From: Tritonibacter scottomollicae
GTDB lineage: Bacteria; Pseudomonadota; Alphaproteobacteria; Rhodobacterales; Rhodobacteraceae
NCBI RefSeq assembly: GCF_003003215.1
Contig: NZ_PVUF01000007.1
Span: 124,001 to 188,000, forward strand
DNA: 64,000 nucleotides
Direction of reading: 5' to 3'
Both the position numbers and the translations under genes were made by a program. This document shows, piece after piece, positions 1 through 9,065 of the stretch. Position 1 is the stretch's first letter. Each line of letters opens with the position of its first letter. The notes beneath the pieces are model-generated. The model did no database searches and had not been told where the DNA came from. It was given only the letters and a program-made list of their open reading frames with translations.

Positions 1-525
1 CGCGCCATCGCGGTTGACCTTCACGTTGTAGGTTCCGCCCGGGAGCGCGCCGTAGGCTGCACCGGCAAGATTGATCTCGCCGTCAATCTCTTGATAGCGC
101 AGACCGCCATGAACGCTGAAGCGATCATTCAACTTGTAGCGCAGCAGTGCGGTGATCGCGTTGGAATCTGCCCGCGCCATGGTGCCACCCAGAAGGGCTG
201 ATCCACCGACGGGGTAGTTGACGTCCACACCCCAAGGTTGATCGTAGATGATTGCCAGAGACAGCTCATCTGTGATGTCAGTCTTGTAGGCGCCGCCGAA
301 CATGTTGAAGCTTTCGCCAACGTCACCGGTCGCCGAACCCAGCGGGTTCAGTGAGGTGCGGTCGTTGCCGGAGACATCCGCAGACGTCGTGGCAAAGGAA
401 AACTCTGCGTAGTTGCCTTCCTCGAAGATGACGCCGATGGGCTGGCCGGTGCGGTCAAGACCACTTGCCATCGCCGTTGATGCCAACAGCGTCGTTGCAA
501 CGGATGCCGCGATGTAATGTTTCAT
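1..525 (-). CDS. FadL/OmpP1-type outer membrane transporter, N-terminal part (cut by window edge)
   Basis: Only the first 175 codons are inside the window; the gene runs off the left edge. The start is ATG at 525 with a strong ribosome site (GGGAGGA at 531-537). The protein opens with a Sec signal peptide ending near ALAS-TAMA/SGLD. Beta-strand-like alternation and Gly/Asn-rich turns follow, including NPLGSATG near residue 60, like the strand-kink region of FadL proteins. The family forms a 14-stranded outer membrane barrel that takes up long-chain fatty acids or other hydrophobic compounds. The family call comes from the signal peptide, the early MERGE-like turn pattern and my recollection of roseobacter homologues; the substrate cannot be read. 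Confidence 0.72.
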   Translation of the reverse strand, partial: MKHYIAASVATTLLASTAMASGLDRTGQPIGVIFEEGNYAEFSFATTSADVSGNDRTSLNPLGSATGDVGESFNMFGGAYKTDITDELSLAIIYDQPWGVDVNYPVGGSALLGGTMARADSNAITALLRYKLNDRFSVHGGLRYQEIDGEINLAGAAYGALPGGTYNVKVNRDGA

Positions 526-548
526 TAGTATCCTCCCTCAAGCGCATG

Positions 549-565
549 GCGAAATTATATTTCGC
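549..565. promoter_or_regulatory. Perfect palindrome upstream of the FadL-type gene, candidate operator
   Basis: GCGAAAT-TAT-ATTTCGC is a perfect inverted repeat with 7-base arms. It lies about 24 bases before the start codon of the leftward porin gene, close enough to sit on the promoter or 5' leader. It could be the site of a TetR- or GntR-type fatty-acid regulator, but no regulator is encoded nearby and the role is inferred only from position and symmetry. Confidence 0.4.
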
Positions 566-656
566 TCAGCGGTCCTCATTCACCCTAAGGGGTTTGTGTC
601 AGTTCAGGCAATGTTGACGGAGCGGCAGTTTGCGTCAGTGCCCCATGGCGTCCAAG

Positions 657-1550
657 CTACTGTTGCCGGGAGGATACAATATTGATGAAATTTCCGGCGA
701 GAATAAGTGACGCACCCACAAACAGCCAGATCTCGACCGACTCGCCATAAATCAGCCAGCCCAGCAGCGCGATGAAGGGCAGGCGGGCGAAGTCGATCGG
801 CACAACCAGAGCGGCAGGCGCAAGAGACAGCGCATTGGTGATGCAAAAATGCGCGCTCAGGCCCGCACAGCCGATGATCAGCAAAAAGGGCAGGCTCTGC
901 GCATCGGGCAGGGTGATATCCATGTCCCAGCCTGCAAAGATCACGCCAAGAACCAATTGCATGACGGTGAGCCAGAACATGATCGACCAGATGCTCTCAG
1001 TGCGGGTCAGCCGTTTTGTCGCGATATTTGTCAGGGCGAAGAACACCGCAGACCCAGCGGCGCAGGCCAGACCGATATTAAAGGTCGAGGGGCTCGGGCG
1101 GGCTACGATCAGGATGCCGATGAACCCGAGGCAGACGGCGAGCCCGCGCATCCGCGTGAGCTTTTCGCCCAGCAAGAGCGGTGCAAGCAGGATCACCCAG
1201 ATCGGCGAGGTGAATTCAAGCGCAAAGACCTGCGCAAGTGGAATCACGGAGACCGCGTAGAACCAAAGGTTCTGGCCAGTGAAATGTGCCATATTCCGCA
1301 GGCCATGCTGCTTTAGCATTGTGGTACTGACCTGCGGCCAGCGTCGCAGCACCGTGATCATGGCGGATACCACCAGAACCCCGACAAAACTGCGGTACAT
1401 CATGATCTCGAAGGTATCCAGAGACAGGCTTGCCTCACGGCCCGCGATGGCCATGGCCGAAAAGGACAGGATGGCACCGCCCATCCAGAGGGCGGCGCGC
1501 AACAAGATGGCGTCGCGTGCCGTATTTGGTTCGGCGATACTGTCCCGCAT
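657..1550 (-). CDS. DMT-superfamily (EamA) permease
   Basis: The 297-residue protein is almost entirely hydrophobic, with about ten membrane spans in two EamA halves, the usual layout of the drug/metabolite transporter superfamily (RhaT/YdcZ-like exporters of amino acids or metabolites). The first half holds MYRSFVGVLV and the second FWLTVMQLVLG and GCAGLSAHFCITNALSLAPAA, a typical second-repeat motif. The start is ATG at 1550, preceded by AGGGGG. It is transcribed leftward, 61 bases downstream of the sulfotransferase-like gene, so the two could be cotranscribed. The substrate cannot be inferred. Confidence 0.85.
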   Translation of the reverse strand: MRDSIAEPNTARDAILLRAALWMGGAILSFSAMAIAGREASLSLDTFEIMMYRSFVGVLVVSAMITVLRRWPQVSTTMLKQHGLRNMAHFTGQNLWFYAVSVIPLAQVFALEFTSPIWVILLAPLLLGEKLTRMRGLAVCLGFIGILIVARPSPSTFNIGLACAAGSAVFFALTNIATKRLTRTESIWSIMFWLTVMQLVLGVIFAGWDMDITLPDAQSLPFLLIIGCAGLSAHFCITNALSLAPAALVVPIDFARLPFIALLGWLIYGESVEIWLFVGASLILAGNFINIVSSRQQ

Positions 1551-1611
1551 GATGCCCCCTGATTGCTGCGTGAAGCAGATGGGGGGTAAAAGCTGTCGGG
1601 GTCAAGCCCGA

Positions 1612-2412
1612 TCAGGCCGCAGCACGCCGTTCTGCCATGTCGAGAGAACCACGCAGCGCGATATACTGGCTCACCAGGCTTTCGGGGTCGAACTGAGAGG
1701 TACGGATCACGGTGTCGATCTTTTCCACCAGTTCATCCGAGGACGCGACAGAGTTTGCATTCGTTTTTGGGGGCAGGATCGGTGTGCGGTCTACACCCAG
1801 ATCCGTAAGCAGCTGCTTGGCGCCTGCGGGTTGTGTCACTTCCTCAAGCTGGGCATTCACAAAGCGGATGCGGTCCCCATAGCAGCGCTCGTAGTAGGTT
1901 TGCCGACACTCCATCTCCAGCGCATACCAGATCGCGGCGCCCAACTGGCCCATTTTTAGAAACGGCTCTGCATTGACGATGCGATTGGGGTAGTCCGGCG
2001 CCAGAAACCATTGCCACAGTGTGCTTATGAGAATGAAGTCTTGGCGATTGACGTAGCTGGCGCATTGGCGGGCCAGATTGCGGCGCAGTACAATCACGGT
2101 CGCATCGTTATTGCGCGGATGGTGCGCCAAGGCTTCGATCAGGCCGCATTTTCCCAGCGTATGATTGGTTTCCGCATAGTTGATATCCTTAGGGAGCGCG
2201 TCGAGCTTGTGCTGCCAGAAGGCCTGTATTTCTTCGTTGGACCCATAGGTGTTGAAGCTGCGCAATTGGCGAACCTCTGGCATGCGGGTGCCAAAATCCT
2301 CAATCGCGATGGGTTCGTGGATCGCGTTGACATCCAGATTGGCGCTTAGGAACTTGGCCAGCCAGCCCGATCCGGATCTGCCTGCGGTGAGAGAAAAATA
2401 GATTTGGGGCAT
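1612..2412 (-). CDS. Sulfotransferase-like P-loop protein
   Basis: The protein has 266 residues from the ATG at 2412. I chose this start because AAGGAG lies 7 bases before it, whereas the upstream ATG at 2436 has no such site. The N-terminus YFSLTAGRSGSGWLAKFL is a Walker-like 5'-phosphosulfate loop typical of sulfotransferases. VIVLRRNLARQCASY in the middle matches the 3'-phosphate-binding strand with a conserved Arg and Ser. The family moves sulfate from PAPS to carbohydrates or other acceptors. The acceptor is unknown, and homologues are often simply called sulfotransferase family or hypothetical. It precedes the DMT permease on the same strand. Confidence 0.65.
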   Translation of the reverse strand: MPQIYFSLTAGRSGSGWLAKFLSANLDVNAIHEPIAIEDFGTRMPEVRQLRSFNTYGSNEEIQAFWQHKLDALPKDINYAETNHTLGKCGLIEALAHHPRNNDATVIVLRRNLARQCASYVNRQDFILISTLWQWFLAPDYPNRIVNAEPFLKMGQLGAAIWYALEMECRQTYYERCYGDRIRFVNAQLEEVTQPAGAKQLLTDLGVDRTPILPPKTNANSVASSDELVEKIDTVIRTSQFDPESLVSQYIALRGSLDMAERRAAA

Positions 2413-2753
2413 CGTGGCGCTCCTTGTGTCTGTCAAGTTGCGGATTTGAGTGGATCGCGTGCGGCGATGGCGTCGGTTTGGGTGTGACAGCCTGCGGCGA
2501 CGGGCGAGATTGCTGTTCCCGGCATGGCTTTTGCCCTAAAGGCCTGTGCCGCGAAGCTCTGCGGCGCGCATGTGGTCTTGTAAGGCCTTTCGGTTTTTTT
2601 AACGCGAATGCAGAGAGCTGCGGGTCAAAGCCAACATAGAAAAGCCGAGTTAACGCTGAGTTTCCGGCGCAAAATTCAGGCAAAGAAATACAAAATGGCA
2701 GCAAAAAACCCCGGCACCTTGCGGGGCCGGGGTTTTTGTTTGTTCGAAGGGGG
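2413..2753. other. Intergenic stretch between guaA and the sulfotransferase-like gene
   Basis: The stretch holds the guaA terminator at its right end and presumably the promoter of the leftward sulfotransferase-like gene. An AAGGCCTT palindrome next to a T-run is seen near 2587-2600. I see no convincing gene. Confidence 0.5.
2703..2740. terminator. Bidirectional-looking intrinsic terminator after guaA
   Basis: A 7-bp stem, CCCCGGC (2709-2715) with GCCGGGG (2726-2732), is flanked by A6 on the left and T5 on the right. It therefore ends transcription of the leftward guaA, whose stop is at 2754, and could work in both directions. Confidence 0.85.
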
Positions 2754-4316
2754 TTATTCCCACTCGATGGTGCCTGGCGGCTTTGACGTTATGTCGTAGG
2801 TGCACCTGTTGATGCCCTTGACCTCATTGATGATCCGCGTTGCGGTCTCTCCGAGGAATTCATGGCTGAACGGATAGTAATCCGCCGTCATCCCATCCAC
2901 CGAGGTCACCGCGCGCAGCGCACAGGCGTAGTCATAGGTGCGACCATCGCCCATCACGCCAACCGTGCGCACGGGCAGGATCGCCACAAAGGCTTGCCAG
3001 ATTTCATCATAGAGACCGTGCTTGCGGATCTGGTCGATGTAGATCGCATCCGCCTCGCGCAGGATCTCCAGCTTGTCGCGGGTAATCTCGCCGGGGCAAC
3101 GGATCGCCAGACCCGGTCCGGGGAAGGGGTGACGGCCGATAAAGCTGTCGGGCAGGCCAAGTTCGCGACCCAGGGCGCGGACCTCGTCCTTGAACAGCTC
3201 GCGCAGCGGCTCCACCAGCTTCAGACCCATTTTCTCGGGCAGGCCGCCAACATTATGGTGCGACTTGATCGTCACAGATGGGCCGCCAGAGAAGGAAACG
3301 CTCTCGATCACATCGGGATAAAGCGTGCCCTGTGCGAGGAACTCGGCGCCATCGATCTGATCGGCGTATTTCTGGAACACGTCGATGAACAGCTTGCCGA
3401 TGATCTTGCGCTTGGTTTCCGGGTCGGACTGGCCGTCGAGTTCGCCGAGGAACAGCTCGGTTTCATCCGCATGGATCACCTGCAGGTTCATGTGATCGCG
3501 GAACATGCCGACCACTTCCTCGGCCTCGTTCTTGCGCAACAGACCATGGTCTACAAACACGCAGGTCAGCTGATCGCCGATCGCCTCGTGGATCAGGGCT
3601 GCCGCGACAGAGCTGTCGACACCGCCGGAGAGGGCGCAGATCACGTTTTTATCGCCCACCTCGTCGCGGATCTTCTCGACCATCTGCTCGCGGTAGGCAC
3701 CCATGGTCCAGTCGCCGGCAAACCCGGCCAGACGTACGAAGTTTTCATACAGCGTCTTGCCGTTCGGGGTGTGGTGTACCTCGGGGTGGAACTGCACCGC
3801 ATAGAAGTTGCGCTCCAGATCCGCAGTGATCGCGAAGGGCGCATGGGGCGAAGTGCCATATACCTTGAAACCGGGTGCGATTTCAGAGACATGGTCGCCG
3901 TGGCTCATCCAAACCTGTTCGGTCTGATCGAGGAACCAGCCCCCCAACATCTCAATACGCTCTTCGGTCGGTGTCACATAGGCCCGGCCAAATTCCGCGG
4001 TGCCGTGGCCCGACAGAACGGTGCCGCCGAGCTGGTGCATCATTACCTGCTGACCATAGCAGATGCCGAGGATCGGCACGCCGTAATCAAAGATCTCCTG
4101 TGGCGCGCGAGGGGATCCTTCGCGCGTCACGCTGTCTGGGCCACCGGAGAAGATCACGGCCTTCGGCGCGAACTCACGCACAAAGTCCATGGTGACTTTC
4201 TGGTAGGGGTGGATTTCGCAATAGACGTTCAACTCGCGCAGACGGCGCGCGATAAGCTGCGTCACCTGGCTGCCGAAGTCTATGATTAGAAGGCGGTCAT
4301 GGGCTGTCTCGGTCAT
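2754..4316 (-). CDS. guaA: GMP synthase (glutamine-hydrolysing)
   Basis: The enzyme amidates XMP to GMP with glutamine and ATP, the last step of guanine nucleotide synthesis in the cytoplasm. Its 520 residues are the usual length. The class I amidotransferase domain carries the nucleophile C86 in GICYGQQ and the partner pair H177/E179 in FHPE. The ATP-pyrophosphatase domain has the PP-loop SGGVDSS at 230-236. The C-terminal dimerisation domain ends in the family hallmark KPPGTIEWE. The gene stands alone on the minus strand, with its own terminator downstream at 2703-2740. Confidence 0.98.
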   Translation of the reverse strand: MTETAHDRLLIIDFGSQVTQLIARRLRELNVYCEIHPYQKVTMDFVREFAPKAVIFSGGPDSVTREGSPRAPQEIFDYGVPILGICYGQQVMMHQLGGTVLSGHGTAEFGRAYVTPTEERIEMLGGWFLDQTEQVWMSHGDHVSEIAPGFKVYGTSPHAPFAITADLERNFYAVQFHPEVHHTPNGKTLYENFVRLAGFAGDWTMGAYREQMVEKIRDEVGDKNVICALSGGVDSSVAAALIHEAIGDQLTCVFVDHGLLRKNEAEEVVGMFRDHMNLQVIHADETELFLGELDGQSDPETKRKIIGKLFIDVFQKYADQIDGAEFLAQGTLYPDVIESVSFSGGPSVTIKSHHNVGGLPEKMGLKLVEPLRELFKDEVRALGRELGLPDSFIGRHPFPGPGLAIRCPGEITRDKLEILREADAIYIDQIRKHGLYDEIWQAFVAILPVRTVGVMGDGRTYDYACALRAVTSVDGMTADYYPFSHEFLGETATRIINEVKGINRCTYDITSKPPGTIEWE

Positions 4317-4563
4317 GCTTGGCTCTTAGGGGGTGGCGTGGCGTCTGGCAAGAGGCCAGATGGCCTCCGCTGGCGGTTTTCGGCCCCTTTAAGGATTGCG
4401 CTGCGCGACCGGGGGCAGGGGAATTCGTAAAAAAGCCAATCAGGCCGCAAAATCCAGTCCCGGATGTCGCATTTATGCGAGAATAGCCGTTATCCTTCGG
4501 CGACGCCCGGCGTGTCTCCGATATTCAGACTGAACAGAATTCATACTGTCGTGAGGTATAACG

Positions 4564-6108
4564 ATGACAGATGCAGCACCACGTCGCCGCAGCCGAGGTG
4601 GCGGAGGCGCCGCCCGTCGCGCGGAACGGACGAGCGTCAAGATCGAGACAGCAAAGTACATCGAACGGAATATTCCGAACTACGAGGTGCTGAACGACGA
4701 GGCGCTTGAAATCATCGAAGCCAACGCCGAGACCATCCTCGAGGAGGTCGGCGTCAATTTCGTTGACAACCCCGTCGCGTTGGAGCGCTGGCGTGAGGCT
4801 GGCGCCGATGTGCAGGGCGAGCGGGTCCGCATTCCGCGTGGCCTGGCCCGGAAACTCTGTGAGACGGCCCCCAGCGAGTTCACTCAGCATGCGCGGGATC
4901 CGAATAAATCCGTGGTGATCGGTGGCAATAACCTGGTGCTGGCCCCGATCTACGGCCCGCCCTTCGTGCGCGATGCCAATGGGGGGCGCCGTTACGCGAC
5001 GCTGGAGGATTTCCAGAAGTTCGTGAAGCTGGGCTACATGTCGAAATGGCTGCACCACTCCGGCGGGACCGTCTGCGAGCCAACCGATGTGCCGGTGAAC
5101 AAACGTCACCTCGACATGCTGATGGCGCATATGGAGCTGTCGGATAAACCTTTCATGGGATCTGTGACCGAGCCAAGCCGGGCGCAGGACACCGTCGATA
5201 TGTGCGGCATCCTGTTCGGCAAGGAGTTCGTGCAGAACAACACCGTCACCACCTCGCTGATCAACATCAACTCGCCGATGACATTCGACGAGGTGATGAT
5301 GGGCGCGCTGGAGGTCTATGCGCAGAACAATCAGGCCTGCATCATCTCGCCCTTCATCGTCGGTGGTGCCATGGCGCCGGTGACCATCGCGGGCACCCTG
5401 ACGCAGGTTCTGGCCGAAGTTCTGGCCGGTGTGGCCTACAGCCAGCTGATCCGACCCGGCGCTCCCGTGATCTTTGGCGCGTTTGTGTCCTCGATCGACA
5501 TGAACTCCGGTGCGCCGACCTTTGGCACGCCCGAAGCCTCCATGATCACCTATGGCGCGGGTCAGCTGGCCCGGCGCTTGAAGCTGCCGTTCCGCTCTGC
5601 TGGCTCCTTCTGCGGCTCCAAACTGCCGGATGCGCAAGCCGCCTATGAGACTGCAAACTCGCTGAACATGGGTCTGCTGGCTGGGGTGAACTTCATGCTG
5701 CACTCCTGCGGTTGGCTCGAGGGTGGCCTGGTCGCGGACTTCGAGAAATTCGTGATGGATGCGGACCAGCTGGGCGCGCTGCATGGCCTGGCCAAAGGCA
5801 TCTATATGGATGAAAACGGTCAGGGGATGGATGCCATCCGCGAGGTCGGTCCCGGCGGCCACTACCTTGGCTGTGAGCACACGCAGGCCAACTTCAAGAC
5901 GGCGTTCTGGAAATCCGATGTTCTGGATTACAAACCCTTTGAACAATGGGAAGAAGAAGGCGCGCGCGACACTTACAAGCTGGCAACCTCCCGCGTGGAG
6001 CATCTGTTGGCGACCTACAAGCAGCCCGAACTCGACCCGGCGATCCGTGAGGCGCTTGTTGCCTATGTGGCCGAGAAGAAAGCCTCGATGCCGGATTCCT
6101 TCATGTAA
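4564..6108 (+). CDS. MttB-family (trimethylamine/glycine betaine-type) corrinoid methyltransferase
   Basis: The 514-residue protein is a TIM-barrel methyltransferase of the MttB superfamily, which moves a methyl group from a quaternary or tertiary amine to a corrinoid protein. After an Arg/Gly-rich head, recognisable blocks include ILEEVGVNF, HHSGGTVCEP, NSPMTFDEVMMGALEVYA and SAGSFCGSKLPDAQAAYE. The reading frame has no in-frame amber codon, so it belongs to the non-pyrrolysine branch that includes glycine betaine methyltransferase MtgB. No corrinoid protein, reactivase or second methyltransferase lies beside it. Such stand-alone copies are common in roseobacters, and the true substrate is unknown. 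Confidence 0.88.
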   Translation: MTDAAPRRRSRGGGGAARRAERTSVKIETAKYIERNIPNYEVLNDEALEIIEANAETILEEVGVNFVDNPVALERWREAGADVQGERVRIPRGLARKLCETAPSEFTQHARDPNKSVVIGGNNLVLAPIYGPPFVRDANGGRRYATLEDFQKFVKLGYMSKWLHHSGGTVCEPTDVPVNKRHLDMLMAHMELSDKPFMGSVTEPSRAQDTVDMCGILFGKEFVQNNTVTTSLININSPMTFDEVMMGALEVYAQNNQACIISPFIVGGAMAPVTIAGTLTQVLAEVLAGVAYSQLIRPGAPVIFGAFVSSIDMNSGAPTFGTPEASMITYGAGQLARRLKLPFRSAGSFCGSKLPDAQAAYETANSLNMGLLAGVNFMLHSCGWLEGGLVADFEKFVMDADQLGALHGLAKGIYMDENGQGMDAIREVGPGGHYLGCEHTQANFKTAFWKSDVLDYKPFEQWEEEGARDTYKLATSRVEHLLATYKQPELDPAIREALVAYVAEKKASMPDSFM

Positions 6109-6136
6109 TTCAGGGCCTTCAGTGCAGATCATCAAG

Positions 6137-6166
6137 AACGGCGCCCTTTGAGGCGCCGTTTTTTAT
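6137..6166. terminator. Intrinsic terminator after the MttB-family gene
   Basis: The stem AACGGCGCC (6137-6145) pairs perfectly with GGCGCCGTT (6152-6160) around a 6-nt loop and is followed by a T-run on the plus strand. It also touches the 3' end of the convergent DUF6477 gene. Confidence 0.9.
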
Positions 6167-6474
6167 TGCGGCACGGCTTTTTGCGTGGTGGCACGGGATG
6201 CCAGGTACAGGCGGCTTTCGGCTGCAAGCGCGATCAGAATGTCGACATGCCGGACGATCGAGTAGCCCGGGTTGCGGGCACGTCGGGCAACCTCCTGCGC
6301 CGACTCGATGTCCAGCAAACGCATGAGGATGGCACCCTGCTGATGTGGGGCAGAAGCCCCGAGCAGGCGTTTGAGGTCCCGGGCGCGCGAATACTCATCC
6401 GCTCCGATCCGCGCGGCGCGCGCCAGCAGCCGTGGGCGGACGAGGCTGGAAAGACGTGTGGCAAGATCCTGCAT
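6163..6474 (-). CDS. Small conserved protein, DUF6477 type
   Basis: The 103-residue protein opens MQDLATRLSSLVRPRLLARAARIGADEY and is rich in Arg and Ala helices, with no signal peptide or membrane span. I recognise the RPRLLxRAARIGAxxY opening as the family called DUF6477 in Rhodobacteraceae; no function is known. It lies divergently to a DUF6456/HTH gene that starts 231 bases to the right. I recall the two families near each other in relatives, so they may act in one process. Confidence 0.75.
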   Translation of the reverse strand: MQDLATRLSSLVRPRLLARAARIGADEYSRARDLKRLLGASAPHQQGAILMRLLDIESAQEVARRARNPGYSIVRHVDILIALAAESRLYLASRATTQKAVPQ

Positions 6475-6705
6475 GGCATTCCCCTATGAACCTGTGAACA
6501 ACGAGGGGAATAATACTCAACTCTAGCGGGTGTTGCGGAAAGCCCGGGGTGAGCGAACGGTCCATTTCCAATAGCTTTGATAATCTGTGGCAGGATTTGG
6601 ATCTGTCAAAAATCAATCGTTCAGGGTTGGGGGCGTGATGCAGCCAGATTTTGGTCGGCTGTACCTTTGGGTGATCAGGGGCCTGGACATAATTGGGGGT
6701 CAGTT

Positions 6706-7755
6706 ATGCATGACATGACCAGTTTGAATCTGCCGGATTGGGTGTCTTCTGAGGTTTTTCGATATCTTGAACATACAATGGCGCAAGTTTCGATCCGCGA
6801 ACTGGCGCGCGCGGGGGAGTGTCACCCGTCAACCGTTATGCGCCAGATCCGCCGCCTTGAACACATGCGAGAAGACCCCCTGATTGACGGCGCCATTCAG
6901 GGGTTGTCTGACACGTTCTATAATGCTGCTGCACCGCGAAAGGGCGCATGTCAAAAAGAGTATTTCTGTCAGGAGGATGCGGCGCGATGTTTGACTCTTT
7001 TGGCGCAAAAAGGGGCGGTGTTGGCGGTAGGGCGCGACATGCCAAAGGCGATTGTTCTGCGGGACGCAGGCGCAGAGGTTCACAAGACGGTTGTAGATCG
7101 CGGCATCGCCGAGGTGCTGGCGCTTCAGGATTGGATCAGCTGCTTCGCGTCGGGCCGCGTCCATCGCTATCGCCTGACCAAGGATGGGCGCAGCGCATTG
7201 GCCATGTTGATGGCGCGAACAGAGAGCCACCGGCGCATGCGTCAGGAGACGACCACACAATCCGGCGTCTCTGGTATTGTGGCAACCTTCCCGGCGCGCG
7301 GTCAGGCGGCGGCGCGCCGGGCGCGCTACGGGCTTCAGGAAACGCCGCTTCAAACCCTGTCCCGTCTGTCTGACCGCGGTGGCAAGCCCTTCCTTTCTCC
7401 GGAAATGGTCAGGGCCGGCGAGCGGTTGCGAGAGGATTTTGAACTGGCGCAAATCGGGCAGCATATTGCCCGCGAACATGCGGCGTTCGGCGAGACATTC
7501 TGTGATCGCAAGCCACAGGATTTCGACGGTCCCGCGCGCGAGGCATTCAAACGCGCCAGTTCTGCTCTCTATGCTCTGGGGCCCGGCCTGAGCGACATCG
7601 CGTTGCGGTGCTGCTGTAACCTTGAGGGGCTTGAGGCGGCCGAACGCGACCTGGGATGGTGCGCTCGCTCAGGAAAGATCGTGCTGCGGATTGCGTTGGA
7701 GCAGTTGCACCAGCACTACATCTCGTTGCCGCCGCAAAATCAGATGATTGGTTAA
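6706..7755 (+). CDS. HTH and DUF6456-domain protein
   Basis: The protein has 349 residues from the ATG at 6706; the frame is open further upstream, but that part lacks a plausible start. The N-terminal part contains a helix-turn-helix-like stretch (SIRELARAGECHPSTVMRQIRRLE, about residues 26-49). The C-terminal part holds the DUF6456 signature ETPLQTLSRLSDRGG-KPFLSPEMVRAGERLREDFELAQ, the hallmark of a family confined to Rhizobiales and Rhodobacterales. A DNA-binding regulator is a reasonable inference, with no known target. It is divergent from the DUF6477 gene; the 231 bases between hold both promoters. Confidence 0.8.
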   Translation: MHDMTSLNLPDWVSSEVFRYLEHTMAQVSIRELARAGECHPSTVMRQIRRLEHMREDPLIDGAIQGLSDTFYNAAAPRKGACQKEYFCQEDAARCLTLLAQKGAVLAVGRDMPKAIVLRDAGAEVHKTVVDRGIAEVLALQDWISCFASGRVHRYRLTKDGRSALAMLMARTESHRRMRQETTTQSGVSGIVATFPARGQAAARRARYGLQETPLQTLSRLSDRGGKPFLSPEMVRAGERLREDFELAQIGQHIAREHAAFGETFCDRKPQDFDGPAREAFKRASSALYALGPGLSDIALRCCCNLEGLEAAERDLGWCARSGKIVLRIALEQLHQHYISLPPQNQMIG

Positions 7756-8111
7756 TGCGTCACACAATCTACGCATGAAAAGACAAATTAGCCGACGCAG
7801 ATCACGATGGGCTTGGGTCTATTCAAACCGGTGTGCAGGCGCGGCGCGCTTTCCTATTCGCGAGATATGGCGCGAAAGCGAATTCGCCTTTGCCCTCTGG
7901 TGCCTGTGAAAAACTTGCCAAAGGTGAAGAGGTCGCGTTATGAAAAATCCGCAACTCAACCGTCACGAAAGCGCTGGATGCGCCGATCATAGGCCGTTTG
8001 GTCAACCGAACACCTTGCTGGCAGCACATCCCAGGTATGCAGCACTGGTCGTGGTCTGCCAGCGCTGCTATGTTACGCTGCAATAACTTTCGTAGTCACA
8101 AGGAAGATCCT
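7756..8111. other. Gap between the DUF6456 gene and lipA
   Basis: The gap holds the lipA leader and one possible small gene (7940-8086, listed separately). An imperfect GCGC-rich inverted repeat (GCGCGCTTTCC...GGCGCGAAAGCG) lies near 7842-7878. Nothing else is supportable. Confidence 0.4.
7940..8086 (+). CDS. Possible 48-residue protein upstream of lipA
   Basis: A short frame starts with ATG after AGAGG at 8-base spacing and stops 25 bases before the lipA start. It encodes a peptide with two cysteines near the end ([11 protein letters not shown]). I recognise no family, and the case rests on the ribosome site and position only. It could equally be leader sequence. Confidence 0.3.
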   Translation: MKNPQLNRHESAGCADHRPFGQPNTLLAAHPRYAALVVVCQRCYVTLQ

Positions 8112-9065
8112 GTGCGAGATCTGAAGATCCCGGAGCAGCGCCACCCGGAAAAGGCGCACCGTCCCGACAATGCTCAGCCAAAGAAGCCAAGCTGGATCCG
8201 CGTCAAGGCGCCGGGCGGCAAGGGGTATGCTGAGACTCACAAGATCATGCGCGAGAACAATCTCGTCACCGTCTGCGAAGAAGCCGGTTGCCCGAATGTG
8301 GGGGAATGCTGGAGCCAGGGCCACGCCACCATGATGATCATGGGCGAGGTTTGCACGCGGGCCTGTTCCTTCTGCAATATTGCAACCGGCAAGCCACCAG
8401 AAGAGCTGGACGCCTTCGAACCCGGGCGGGTTGCTCATGCGGTGGCCAAGCTGGGGCTGAACCATGTGGTCATCACCTCGGTGGACCGCGATGACGTGGA
8501 CGATGGCGGTGCCGCGCATTTTGCCCAGACCATTCGTGCGGTACGCCACCGCTCGCCCAGCACCACAATTGAAATCCTGACACCTGATTTCTTGCGGTGT
8601 GATCCCAGTGCCCTGGAGACCGTTGTTGAAGCAAAGCCGGACGTGTTCAACCACAACCTTGAAACCGTGCCGGGGCTATATCCCGAGGTGCGAGCGGGCG
8701 CGCGCTATTTCCATTCGCTGCGGCTGTTGCAGCGCGTGAAGGAGATTGATCCCAGCATCTTTACCAAATCCGGCATCATGGTTGGACTTGGCGAAGACGA
8801 AATGGCGGTCAAGCAGGTGATGGACGACATGCGCTCGGCGGATGTGGATTTTCTGACCATCGGACAATATCTGCAGCCCACACCAAAGCACCACGCCGTG
8901 GATCGTTTTGTCACGCCGGACGAGTTCAAGAGCTATGAAAAATCCGCCTACGGCAAGGGCTTCCTGATGGTTTCTGCAACGCCTCTGACACGGTCGTCCT
9001 ACCATGCGGGGGATGATTTTGCGCAGCTACGTGCGGCACGGAATGCCAAGCTCGGCATCGCATGA
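8112..9065 (+). CDS. lipA: Lipoyl synthase
   Basis: This radical-SAM enzyme inserts two sulfur atoms into octanoyl groups on lipoyl domains. I place the start at GTG 8112, with AAGGAAG five bases upstream, giving 317 residues, the normal length in this family; the frame is open further left without homology. Both cluster motifs are intact: the auxiliary cluster Cys at 55, 60 and 66 ([12 protein letters not shown]) and the radical-SAM CxxxCxxC at 81, 85 and 88 (CTRACSFC). The stop codon overlaps the start of the following M20 gene by four bases, so the two are translationally coupled. Confidence 0.96.
   Translation: MRDLKIPEQRHPEKAHRPDNAQPKKPSWIRVKAPGGKGYAETHKIMRENNLVTVCEEAGCPNVGECWSQGHATMMIMGEVCTRACSFCNIATGKPPEELDAFEPGRVAHAVAKLGLNHVVITSVDRDDVDDGGAAHFAQTIRAVRHRSPSTTIEILTPDFLRCDPSALETVVEAKPDVFNHNLETVPGLYPEVRAGARYFHSLRLLQRVKEIDPSIFTKSGIMVGLGEDEMAVKQVMDDMRSADVDFLTIGQYLQPTPKHHAVDRFVTPDEFKSYEKSAYGKGFLMVSATPLTRSSYHAGDDFAQLRAARNAKLGIA

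Noticed and set aside
2862-4289. Plus-strand frame of 475 codons opposite guaA
   Set aside because: Mirror frame of a GC-rich conserved gene; guaA is certain on the other strand.
4525-6135. Minus-strand frame of 536 codons opposite the MttB-type gene
   Set aside because: Shadow of the coding strand with His/Arg-rich low-complexity content and no domains.
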